Source: Parietichytrium sp. I65-24A
Lineage: Eukaryota > Sar > Bigyra > Thraustochytrida > Thraustochytriidae
Direction of reading: 5' to 3'
Length of the DNA: 64,000 nt
Assembly: GCA_012862575.1 (NCBI GenBank)
Contig: BLSF01000010.1
Coordinates: 558,001-622,000, forward strand
The first letter of the stretch is position 1; each line of letters begins with the position of its first letter. The translations under genes were made by a program, and so were the position numbers. Under the pieces are notes generated by a model. The model had not been told where the DNA came from. It made no database searches and worked only from the letters and a program-made list of their open reading frames with translations. Below are positions 10,915 to 19,725 of this stretch, in pieces.

Positions 10915-10970
10915 CAATGCACAATGCACAATACACAATACACAATACGCAGTACACAATCTACAATGCG
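10915..10970 (+). repeat. Heptamer minisatellite (ACAATGC / ACAATAC)
   Basis: Repeated ACAATGC and ACAATAC units form an imperfect 7-bp array. The same heptamer in inverted orientation (TTGTGCA) recurs near 32427-32457. Confidence 0.8.
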
Positions 10971-11187
10971 ACCAACTCGTCTCATCTCCCGACAGGTTTG
11001 CAGAACATGTCCTTCACAATTACTACGCCAACTCGCCGACACCATCAAACCAGAGCTCTTCCGTCCCGCTGAAACTAGCCGTTGACGGCTGCGGAACGCA
11101 AATCCCGCTTTCTTCGTGAATTTCCCGACAATTTCCTGGTGATTTCCCGGTAATTCTCTCACGATTCTTTTGTTCTTCGAGGCGTCC

Positions 11188-11259
11188 CATTAGTTACATT
11201 AGTTACATTAGTTACATTAGTTACATTAGTTACATTAGTTACATTAGTTACATTAGTTA
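11188..11259 (+). repeat. 9-bp tandem repeat, 8 perfect copies
   Basis: The unit CATTAGTTA is repeated eight times without error, then runs into a partial TTACAG. It lies about 225 bases before the preferred start of the CH-domain gene. Confidence 0.97.
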
Positions 11260-11371
11260 TTACAGGATGTGCAGTGGAATCATGATGTAAGTTTGTTCTA
11301 ACAAAAGTTTGGTGAGTTCAAGTGTTCAAATTTTTGGTCAACAAATGGTTTTAACGTCTGAGATCGTCTCA

Positions 11372-11455
11372 GTGCCAAAGTGCCAATTGCCAAAGTGCCA
11401 TTTGCCAAAGTGCCATTTGCCAAAGTTCAAAAGTGCCAAAGTGCCAAAGTGCGAA
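11372..11455 (+). repeat. AAGTGCCAATTGCC-type short repeat
   Basis: About six imperfect copies of GTGCCAAA, TTGCCAAA and GTGCCATT occur just upstream of the CH gene. They are in frame with it, giving a repeated Pro-Lys-Cys-His-Leu peptide if a non-ATG start were used, so they are more likely leader DNA than protein. Confidence 0.8.
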
Positions 11456-11485
11456 GGCGTTGAGAGCGAGGTTAGAAAGCGCGAG

Positions 11486-14400
11486 ATGACGGGCAAGGGC
11501 GCAGGGCGAATGCTCTTACATTGGTGCAATTCTCTTGGCGCAAACGTGGCTCCCTCGGCACTCATCGCGGACAGTTTGGAGGACTTGAAAGATGGACTCG
11601 CGCTGTGCGAAATTGCAGCAGCATCGCTGAGGCATGCGGTTGCTGCAGGCAAGGTGCAGCAGGCGGCGATGGTGGAGTGCAAAAAGGCACTCGAGATGGT
11701 GGAACGGAACGTGTGCAATGACAGGGATGCTAGGATTAATATCGATGCTGCCGTGGTGGTGGCCTCTCATCTGGATCGCGAATTTGGGATGAAAGTCAGA
11801 GCTTTGGATGTGGCTGAAGGCCGACACACTAAACTTGGTGCCTGGAAACCCCTGGTATGCAAGTTGCTCGAGATATACAAGAAGGAATTGGAGAGCAAGG
11901 TGTTCCAGATACGAGCCAATAGCCCCGCTCGTTACCGTAAGATCTCGAAACCGGCTTCGGGACCTGTAGCCGATTCGGAGCAGAATAAGGAGCGGGAGCG
12001 GAAAGAGAGACAGCTGCTGGAGCGAACCCGCTGCGCGTCGGAAAGGACAGTGAAGGTAGAAAAGACTAGGCCACGTCCAGCCTGGAACAATTCTGTTTCT
12101 ACAGAACCGCCTCCGCCAAAGCCTGTGCACAGCCATCATCACGCACAACACGATACCTCCGGAGGAAATAACACGTTTCAATTAGGCTCGATGAGGGACC
12201 CGACTTTTAGAAGAAATGGTGGTTACCTTTCAGAAGAGTCGAAGCAAGCGGCGCCGAAATTAAAACCAAAGCAAAGCCATCAGGAAAGGCTTCCTGTGAA
12301 GCTGCCTCGCAAAAGGATGATTCTGCACCACCACAAGTTGGCACAGGCCAAAACAATTATCGCGACCAGACAAAAGGAGGGAGCGAGGCGAGGGTGGAGC
12401 TGCTTGGATACCGTCCAAAGGATTCTAGAGATGATTTCGAATTCAAAGCAGACTGAGGTCTTACATTCAGAGAACCGTGCCACTCTACAGTGGCTTTTCG
12501 AGTCAGACGTCTTTCAGCGCACAATCAAAACATTTAAACACGTTCAAATCGGGTGTTTGGAGCTCGAAGACTCTGTTGCGAACGACTTGTCTCAGCTCGT
12601 TCCCGCCCTCTTCAGAGACGGCGTACTTCTGTGTGAGATGGCTAGGCAGCTTCAGTTAAATGCAGTGTTTGTGGCCTCTGATCAGGTCCACCCTACCGTC
12701 GCAAAGCGGAGCGTGCTACACAGCGATAAAGTACAAAACGTGTTAATGCTTCAGGGAGCCACAATGTCGCCCATTACACACGGTTCGCGGGTGAAAAATG
12801 TGTCCATTGCGTTGGGCGTATTTAAAAAGGTTCCAAAGATGAATCCAAGGCATCTTTTCTCTGCAGAAGCCATTGTCTCGGGAGAATCCTCGGCTACTAT
12901 TTGGGAACTACTACACGATATCATGGAAATATGGCGTAGCAACATGCCGAGCAAAACGCCACCAGCGCCTCCCATCGCGTCAGGGAACGCGAAGGCGCGG
13001 AGGCTCTCTGAGAGCTCGTGCACCGAAAAGAGCCGGTCAGCACTGCGAGTCAGCAGGCGAACTGCAAGGTCGGCTTCGTTTGACCAAACAGCATTGCCAA
13101 TTCCTCAAGGCGAGCCTCGCCGCCGCCGGTCACTCTCGGTTCTTTCAGATTCTGGTCGTGCCAAACTTGCCCCATCACTGACAAGTCGCTCCCGCTCATT
13201 AAGCATGGCTTCGCGCGGTCCACCACTTCATGATGACCTTGCAACTAAGCAATGGCGCCAGCCATTCGCTCAACTCGGCGTCGCCGAAAGCATTCCGCAC
13301 CCACTATTGAAAGTCAGCCCCTCTTTAGAGTCTGCAATGGTACGCTGGGTTGCTGATCTCGGTATGGACCCAGGGGTTCTCGAGCAAATCGAAGGCGGTA
13401 AGCAAGAGAAAGGGCTCCTTGAAGATCCAATAAGGAATGGGGCGTTTCTGTGGGAGCTGGTATCAAATTTGGAACCGGATGCTAGACAGCTTCTCTCAAT
13501 GCACTGTGTTCTGAGAAACCCGGCAAGGTCCGTTACTGACGCAGAGCAAGCAACGCAAGACGCATTACATGCGTTGTTTGCTGTCATGACTCGTCCGAAC
13601 CGGAAGAGCAAGATACCAGCTGCGAAACAGCAGATATATGACAAGTCTTTGTGGATCCTGCGATCGGACCCAAAAAGGTTCGTAAAAGGGGACCGAGTGT
13701 ATCTGATGAATCTTCTTCACGCACTTCACACCTTGTACAACCGAGAATTCAATTTGCTTGACACAGCTCAGATGACAACCAGCAAGTCGGAGGGCGGGGC
13801 ATACCAGGATGAAAACAACAAAGTTGGTCTGCGAATGCCACCTCAAGACCTTTCGTCTTCTCAGCGACTCGAGGAGACGTACAGCAAGCTCAAGCGCGAT
13901 ATCCTTCCAAGACATGACAACATTCTCATGCCAAAAGACTTGAATTCCTTGACAAGGTGTCAAGTCCTAAAGGACAACAAGAAGTCAATTTGGCTCCCAT
14001 ACTCCAAGTATGAGCTCGACAGGCTCGAGCAGTCTCTTGTGCACAAGATGCTGGACCTTGGCGTTCTGCAGCGATTCTGTGGTTCTACTCATGTCCCCAA
14101 GTCATTACTTGCCGAGACGGAGCTTCGTAGTGCAGCTTGCAATGGACTCTTGATTTCTGAGTTCATGTCGGCAACGTTGCGCAGTGGTCTTGGGCCGCTA
14201 CCGGGAATTTTCAAGGCGCCAAAGACGAGCGGTGTTGCGGCCAAGAATGTGGAAAGGGTTCTCGAGTACTTGCGCACCAAGGAGGAGATGGGAAGGCGAT
14301 TCTTGTTTTGCAACGAAGAAATCTGTGCAGGGGAGCGCGTGGTGATTCTCGGCCTGTTGGAGGACATTATTCGAGCGCACGAGGGCTTGCCTCCTAGACC

Positions 14401-15283
14401 CGTTCAAGTTTCGCAATCCGAGCAACCTTATAAATTTCAACTTTCTTCGCAAAGCGTGGAATTGGGGCCGCAGGTTGACTTTATGCCTGAGCGTTTTATT
14501 CCCAAGCCAGGCAAGCCGTCAAGGTCTCCCCGAATACACATCTCGCGAGACCCCTCTGCAGATATTTGGCCCATGCCATTCAACGCTAACGACCTCGCAA
14601 ATCTTGTCACACCGCGAACTTCGCGCGTAGGGCTCGTCTCTCGAGCATGTCGGTCCGACTCATTCAAAGGCGAAACAAGCTCTACTCTGAGTGCTAGTCA
14701 CATCATTGCTCCGAGGGGAACTGCAGCGCAACTCAATGATATCGTTCCTGTTCGCAGCCGCTCGCGCGGACTGTCGTTCTCGTCGCGGTCTCTATCCCCT
14801 GAGCGATCTTCACGCAGATCTCTTTCCCCGTCGCGATCTCTCGTTTCAGAAGGAAATCAATCACCGGAGAGTATTTCCCTGGACAACGAGCAGTACACAC
14901 GGCGCATATTTTCGAAAGTCGACACGAAAGAGCTGTTCACCTGGCTTCTTATGGAGCAGCGTCTGCCGATCCGAGACGTGGGGAAACTCTCGGACTACCA
15001 CGCCACCAGCACAGAGTTTAATGACGGGGTGTTGCTTGCTGTGCTGGTGGAGAAGGTGACGCACTGCACGGGCGGTCTGAAAGGCATTCAGAGAGCGCCA
15101 AAGACTACCGCGGGCTGTCTGTACAACATCCGAACAGCACTGGAGGCCTTGCAACTGAACAATAAGATGCCTCCCAAGCTTTTGTGGAGTGAAAGGGAAA
15201 TTGCTGCGGGGAAGGTGTCCATCATCACTCCGTTGTTGTGGCAGATCTTCAAGGTCTACGCCCACGGAGCGTGGCATGTGTAA
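11486..15283 (+). CDS. Large protein with five divergent calponin-homology domains
   Basis: A 1265-residue protein. I count five CH-like domains at about residues 5-140, 349-486, 613-756, 840-970 and 1145-1265. The last two share the same ending: an APKT segment, a helix, a Leu-Phe/Trp ... Glu-Ile ... Ala-Gly turn and a final Leu-Leu ... Ile helix. The second domain shows the same ending in weaker form, and the first and third are the most diverged. The linkers are disordered and Ser/Arg-rich, with repeated RSRS and SLSP motifs that look like kinase targets. CH domains bind actin or microtubules, so a cytoskeletal crosslinker or scaffold is likely, though tandem CH number and order match no named family I recognise. 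I chose the ATG at 11486 because the first domain begins there. The open frame extends upstream only through a repeat and from a TTG. The 3' end is convergent with the CoA-transferase gene. Confidence 0.8.
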   Translation: MTGKGAGRMLLHWCNSLGANVAPSALIADSLEDLKDGLALCEIAAASLRHAVAAGKVQQAAMVECKKALEMVERNVCNDRDARINIDAAVVVASHLDREFGMKVRALDVAEGRHTKLGAWKPLVCKLLEIYKKELESKVFQIRANSPARYRKISKPASGPVADSEQNKERERKERQLLERTRCASERTVKVEKTRPRPAWNNSVSTEPPPPKPVHSHHHAQHDTSGGNNTFQLGSMRDPTFRRNGGYLSEESKQAAPKLKPKQSHQERLPVKLPRKRMILHHHKLAQAKTIIATRQKEGARRGWSCLDTVQRILEMISNSKQTEVLHSENRATLQWLFESDVFQRTIKTFKHVQIGCLELEDSVANDLSQLVPALFRDGVLLCEMARQLQLNAVFVASDQVHPTVAKRSVLHSDKVQNVLMLQGATMSPITHGSRVKNVSIALGVFKKVPKMNPRHLFSAEAIVSGESSATIWELLHDIMEIWRSNMPSKTPPAPPIASGNAKARRLSESSCTEKSRSALRVSRRTARSASFDQTALPIPQGEPRRRRSLSVLSDSGRAKLAPSLTSRSRSLSMASRGPPLHDDLATKQWRQPFAQLGVAESIPHPLLKVSPSLESAMVRWVADLGMDPGVLEQIEGGKQEKGLLEDPIRNGAFLWELVSNLEPDARQLLSMHCVLRNPARSVTDAEQATQDALHALFAVMTRPNRKSKIPAAKQQIYDKSLWILRSDPKRFVKGDRVYLMNLLHALHTLYNREFNLLDTAQMTTSKSEGGAYQDENNKVGLRMPPQDLSSSQRLEETYSKLKRDILPRHDNILMPKDLNSLTRCQVLKDNKKSIWLPYSKYELDRLEQSLVHKMLDLGVLQRFCGSTHVPKSLLAETELRSAACNGLLISEFMSATLRSGLGPLPGIFKAPKTSGVAAKNVERVLEYLRTKEEMGRRFLFCNEEICAGERVVILGLLEDIIRAHEGLPPRPVQVSQSEQPYKFQLSSQSVELGPQVDFMPERFIPKPGKPSRSPRIHISRDPSADIWPMPFNANDLANLVTPRTSRVGLVSRACRSDSFKGETSSTLSASHIIAPRGTAAQLNDIVPVRSRSRGLSFSSRSLSPERSSRRSLSPSRSLVSEGNQSPESISLDNEQYTRRIFSKVDTKELFTWLLMEQRLPIRDVGKLSDYHATSTEFNDGVLLAVLVEKVTHCTGGLKGIQRAPKTTAGCLYNIRTALEALQLNNKMPPKLLWSEREIAAGKVSIITPLLWQIFKVYAHGAWHV

Positions 15284-15435
15284 AAAAAAAGAAGGACATA
15301 ATGAAGGTCGTTGGCCTGAAAATAAATAAATAATTGTTGACTATTATGCCGCTAGGAAGCACGACTTGGCATCGCCCCAAGCTGCGCAAATTTCTGTTTT
15401 CCCTCTCTCACTCATTCAATGAGCTGACTGTCACC
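15284..15435. other. Short convergent spacer
   Basis: The 152 bases between the stop codons of the CH gene and the CoA-transferase gene begin with an A-rich run (AAAAAAAAAGAAGG) and contain AATAAATAAATAA, which could serve as polyadenylation signals on the plus strand. Confidence 0.5.
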
Positions 15436-16707
15436 TTAGGCGATGGCACCATCATCTCTCAGTTTTCTAATCTGTTCGGCAGAGTATCCGAGAACATCCC
15501 GCAGCACCATATCAGTATGCTGCCCAAGCTCTGGTGGGGAGCCGAACGTTGAGATTGAGGAGTCCAGTCCCTCAGGATTGCCTTTGAAGGCGATCTGGCG
15601 CAAACCTATTGGTTGGCGACCATTGTAAGGGTCCGGCTCGAGGTGCGGGTGCTTCTTTTGATGTTCCGCACCGTTTTCTCCCCCGTACACAACAAGCTCC
15701 TGAGCCTCTGGGGTTTGAAAAGCATCGGCCAAGTTGTTGATGGACCCAGCCGGCACCTTTTTGCTCTTCAACTTGGCAAGTAGATCATCGCGGGACCACT
15801 TGGCAAGTTCTTCTTTTAAGATTTTCTTGAGCTCATCGCGGTGCTCGCATCGCGAGTGGTTTTTCTCGTAGACCGATCCGCTCTCTACAAGGTCTTGGCG
15901 CCCCAAAACATGGCAAAGGTTTAAGAATTGCTGGTCCGAGCCAACCCCGAGCGTTACAAATTCCTCCTTCTTTTTGGTTTCGAACACCGTTCCGTACGGG
16001 AAAATGGTCGGGTGATCGCTTCCCATGCGTTTCGGGATCGCTCCTTCTTTGAGAAACCCCATGGCCTGATTGACCAGTGCGGATACTGCACTGCCCATGA
16101 GCGAAACGTTCACGTGGGCTCCAACGCCAGTTCGCTCCCTGCGCCACAGCTCAAGAAGGACTGCTTCTTTGAGCTGGTGCGCCGTGATGACGTCGACCAG
16201 AGCGACTGGCATCTTGACCGGGTCTGATTCAGGTGACCCGTTCATAAACTGAAACCCCGACTCGGCCTGCACCACTGCGTCGTAGCCCGTGCGTGGGTTG
16301 TTCAAGCCATAACCAGTCACCTCCGCGTACACGAGCCTGGGATTGATACTTCTCAGCGTGTCCGCATCCACGCCTAGCTTGGCCGCGTCTCCAGGTTTGT
16401 AGCTCGCGAGGACGCAATCTGCTCTAGCGGCGAGCTCTTTCACGACTTGCAGGCCCGCCGGTGTGCGAAGATTAAGCGCCACACTTTCTTTGCCCAGATT
16501 GCAGCTGGAAAAGTACGCGCTAGCCGCGGTTTTTGGCGCGCCGGACTCGCTCGGAAGACGCCATGTTCGAGTTACGTCGCCATTCGGGCTCTCCACCTTG
16601 ATCACTCGAGCGCCGAGCTCGCCGAGAAATTGTCCCACGCTTGGCCCGGCCAGTACGCTTGCGAGCTCAAGCACCAAAGCGCCTTCGAGCATGCGCTTTC
16701 CGGCCAT
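15436..16707 (-). CDS. Family III (CaiB/BaiF) CoA-transferase
   Basis: A 423-residue protein matching the family III CoA-transferase fold along its length. It opens with the typical GALVLELASVLAGPSVGQFL segment and continues with LGARVIKVESPNGD. The expected catalytic Asp lies in TGYDAVVQAESG (about residue 143). The family moves CoA between carboxylic acids. Full length and motif spacing most resemble succinyl-CoA:glutarate CoA-transferase or related acyl-CoA enzymes, but the acid substrate cannot be fixed. The open frame reaches a GTG at 16776; the first ATG, used here, is at 16707 and begins almost exactly at the domain. No clear mitochondrial presequence is visible. It is convergent with the CH-domain gene. 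Confidence 0.9.
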   Translation of the reverse strand: MAGKRMLEGALVLELASVLAGPSVGQFLGELGARVIKVESPNGDVTRTWRLPSESGAPKTAASAYFSSCNLGKESVALNLRTPAGLQVVKELAARADCVLASYKPGDAAKLGVDADTLRSINPRLVYAEVTGYGLNNPRTGYDAVVQAESGFQFMNGSPESDPVKMPVALVDVITAHQLKEAVLLELWRRERTGVGAHVNVSLMGSAVSALVNQAMGFLKEGAIPKRMGSDHPTIFPYGTVFETKKKEEFVTLGVGSDQQFLNLCHVLGRQDLVESGSVYEKNHSRCEHRDELKKILKEELAKWSRDDLLAKLKSKKVPAGSINNLADAFQTPEAQELVVYGGENGAEHQKKHPHLEPDPYNGRQPIGLRQIAFKGNPEGLDSSISTFGSPPELGQHTDMVLRDVLGYSAEQIRKLRDDGAIA

Positions 16708-17572
16708 GCTTTGCTCGCTTGTCCAACTCCCAGGCACCGAGCAGGTCTTCTGTTCCCAGACTTTGGCAAGGGTCACGACTGACGACCGAGCGTGGGCGAG
16801 GAGGCCGAGTAAGCCGAGTAAGCCGAGTGCTCTTTCTCACAAGGTCAATCTTTTCGACGCAAAGCACGCACTCGCGAGTGTCCAATGATGTCCAATGATG
16901 TCCAATGTCGTAAAGCCTTTTGCGTGAAAACCACTGCGCTTGCTTGCAGTAAGCTTATGTCCTTCTCTCTTTCCTTCCGCCCTTTTCCTTCTTTTCCTTG
17001 TTGGTTGCGCTCCTGGATGTAGTACTCGAGCACTACACATCGTGTCTGTTGGAATGTCGCAACAAAAAGAATGTATCTTTATGTATCTTTCTCTGCAGAT
17101 TTCTCTGCAGTGTTACATTACACTCTTCTATACACAGAAGGAGACTATGAAGATGTGGAGATGTGGAGTATGTGGAGATGTCAATGGGCGTGATTTGTTT
17201 AGACTGTAAATTTTATTAATTTCCTTTGCTTTGTGCGCGTTGGTGTTGGGATCGCGAGGGCCGGTGAGAGGTAAGAGCATCACGCGAGAAGGAAGAGCTG
17301 GGATGCCTGGGTTGGGCGGAACCTACTCGGACCGACGACGCGCTGCGCTCGTTCTGTTCCTCAGATCACGTGCTTGGAACTGAATTCTGGAAGTATGTGC
17401 CGTGGCTTGTGGCCTCTTCTTGCGGTGCGTTCGAATGTCTCCCACTTTTCGCCCGCCGCATGAACTTTGGTTGGTTCGTATTTGGCATCGAGCATTGTCG
17501 GCCTCAAAAAGGAGCCTCGCCTTAGCATCATGTCCAATGGATTACTGCATACAAGCAAGCACAAGAGCACTT
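16708..17572. other. Spacer before the repeat array
   Basis: No supportable gene. Short direct repeats are present: AAGCCGAGT near 16804-16830, TCCAATGATG near 16880-16905, and ATGTATCTTT and GATGTGGAG near 17070-17180. These lie between the CoA-transferase promoter and the large repeat array. Confidence 0.5.
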
Positions 17573-17758
17573 GTGCAAGCCAGGAAAGAGCTAAAGAACA
17601 TTCATCAAGCATTTTTGTTCCCAAGCAGCTGATCTTTTAAGTGAGGCTACCGAGAGACTACCAGGGCACGTCAGTTGCGATGTCCTTGGCGCGGCGTGGT
17701 CACGAACTCATGTTGCTCGTTGTCGTTGACATCCGCGGGCTCACATGGGCTCACAAAT
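17573..17758 (+). repeat. Truncated repeat copy A, ends at an N
   Basis: This is the first 186 bases of a repeat found in fuller form downstream, starting with GTGCAAGCCAGGAAAGAGC. It stops at the ambiguous base N at 17759, immediately followed by a fresh copy. The truncation coincides with the N, so it may be an assembly join rather than biology. Confidence 0.9.
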
Positions 17759-17762
17759 NGGA

Positions 17763-18602
17763 CATTCATTAAGCATTTTTGTTCCCAAGCAGCTGATCTT
17801 TTAAGTGAGGCTACCGAGAGACTACCAGGGCACGTCAGTTGCGATGTCCTTGGCGCGGCGTGGTCAGGAACTCATGTTGCTCGTTGTCGTTGACATCCGC
17901 GGGCTCACATGGGCTCACAAATCATGGCGAACAACATGTCCTATTCTATGACTGTCGGCAACGATTAATATCTTTCTCTAGCCAGAGAACACCCTGGGAA
18001 CCTTGTCGTCAAGAGGTGGCCATGGTGCGACTGCCTTTCCGCGCCACCATGGCGCACGGATCAGCCGCTCGATATATCTTTATTACTAAAACTCGCAAGT
18101 TTGCAAGTCGTACGTGCACCTAAATGGAAAACCAAGCGCGGCAAATATTTGACAGAATAAGAAAATGTTGGACGGTGAGTGGGAATATATATCCGTTTGT
18201 GAATTATCATACTATAGCCTGGCCGGCCACGAGCACTTACTGAGCTACGAGCATGGACTAACAATACAGAAAGCATGTCGCGTACCCGTAGATGTGTCAA
18301 GAGGCCAAAAGAGTACTGTACACTTTTAATTTAAAGGTTAAATGCAATGGCTCCCTTTGTGCTACTCCCCTTGATGGGTATGCCACACTTTGCCTACGGC
18401 CGCGCCACTTGTGCTCGTTTGATGGGCTCGTAGATCAGTCTCTCTATAGATAAAATTTCAATGAGTTTTTCAGTATATTTTCTTTCCCACCTTGCGTTGG
18501 TGCGGCGTGGTTAGGAGCTCATGTTGCTTGACTTCCGCGCCACCATGGCGCACGGATCAGCCGCTCGATATATGTTTATTACTAAAACTCGCAAGTTCGC
18601 AA
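17763..18602 (+). repeat. Repeat copy B, about 840 bp, ends at an N
   Basis: This is a full repeat unit running from CATTCATTAAGCATTTTTG to GTTCGCAA. It is about 98 percent identical by eye to copy C (18630-19468), differing by a few substitutions and 3-8 bp indels. Within the unit, a GCGGCGTGGTTAGGAGCTCATG segment and the GCGCCACCATGGCGCACGG to TCGCAA segment occur twice about 500 bp apart, so the unit is itself built from two diverged sub-repeats. It contains a small inverted repeat GCCATGGTG / CACCATGGC. It ends at the N at 18603. No gene is convincingly encoded; a 94-codon frame recurs in both copies but starts at TTG. Confidence 0.9.
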
Positions 18603-18603
18603 N

Positions 18604-19468
18604 GTGCAAGCCAGGAAAGAGCTAAAGAACATTCATCAAGCATTTTTGTTCCCAAGCAGCTGATCTTTTAAGTGAGGCTACCGAGAGACTACCAGGGCAC
18701 GTCAGTTGCGATGTCCTTGGCGCGGCGTGGTCACGAACTCATGTTGCTCGTTGTCGTTGACATCCGCGGGCTCACATGGGCTCACAAATCATGGCGAACA
18801 ACATGTCCTTTTCTATGACTGTCGGCAACGATTAATATCTTTCTCTAGCCAGAGAACACCCTGGGAACCTTGTCGTCAAGAGGTGGCCATGGTGCGACTG
18901 CCTTTCCACGCCACCATGGCGCACGGATCAGCCGCTCGATATATCTTTATTACCAAAACTCGCAAGTTTGCAAGTCGTACGTGCACCTAAATGGAAAACC
19001 AAGCGCGGCAAATATATGACAGAATAAGAAAATGTTGGACGGTGAGTGGGAATATATATCCGTTTGTGAATTATCATACTACTATAGCCTGGCCGGCCAC
19101 GAGCACTTACTGAGAGCATGGACTAACAATACAGAAAGCATGTCGCGTACCCGTAGATGTATACAGGAGGCCAAAAGGGTACTGTACACTTTTAATTTAA
19201 AGGTTAAATGCAATGGCTCCCTTTGTGCTACTCCCCTTGATGGGTATGCCACACTTTGCCTACGGCCGCGCCACTTGTGCTCGTTTGATGGGCTCGTAGA
19301 TCAGTCTCTCTATAGATAAAATTTCAATGAGTTTTTCAGTATATTTTCTTTCCCACCTTGCGTTGGTGCGGCGTGGTTAGGAGCTCATGTTGCTTGACTT
19401 CCGCGCCACCATGGCGCACGGATCAGCCGCTCGATATATGTTTATTACTAAAACTCGCAAGTTCGCAA
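18604..19468 (+). repeat. Repeat copy C, about 865 bp
   Basis: This second long copy begins with the same GTGCAAGCCAGGAAAGAGC head seen in copy A and then follows copy B base for base. It continues past the point where B is cut by an N. Compared with B it lacks eight bases in the GAGCTACGAGCATGG area and gains ACT in CATACTACTATAG. Confidence 0.9.
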
Positions 19469-19610
19469 GTCGTACGTGCGCGAAAAGAATAAGAAAATGT
19501 TGAACAGTGAATGGGAATAATATCCGTTTGCATTATCATAGCGGCGGCCGCGCCTCCGCCACGAGCACTTGCTGTGCTGCTACAGAAAGCATATCGCGTA
19601 CACGTTGCTG
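19469..19610 (+). repeat. Diverged partial repeat copy D
   Basis: This is a degenerate copy of the middle of the unit. It keeps CAAGTCGTACGTGC, AATAAGAAAATGTTG, a GAATGGGAATAATATCCGTTTG stretch close to the B/C version, CCACGAGCACTTGCTG, and CAGAAAGCATATCGCGTAC. Its divergence suggests it is older than B and C. It ends about 115 bases before the first ATG of the LITAF-like gene. Confidence 0.75.
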
Positions 19611-19725
19611 AGGCTAATGATAATGGATCACGGATGTTTATGCGGTGATTGTGGAGAGAAAAGTGGAGGAGAGTGAGTTCAGACGTAGACACCAAACGCG
19701 AGCAAGAGAACAGACATTGCGCACG

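Larger units (their letters stand above)
10486..11485. other. Divergent promoter region with three short tandem arrays
   Basis: This stretch separates the start codons of the divergent JHY-like and calponin-homology genes. It contains a 7-bp CACAATA/CACAATG array near 10915-10970, a 9-bp CATTAGTTA array at 11188-11259 and a GTGCCAAA/TTGCCAAA array at about 11372-11455. No gene is supported. Confidence 0.7.

Noticed and set aside
17839-18990. Two near-identical 94-codon frames at 17839-18123 and 18706-18990
   Set aside because: Both start at TTG, have no family, and simply reflect the repeat copies B and C.
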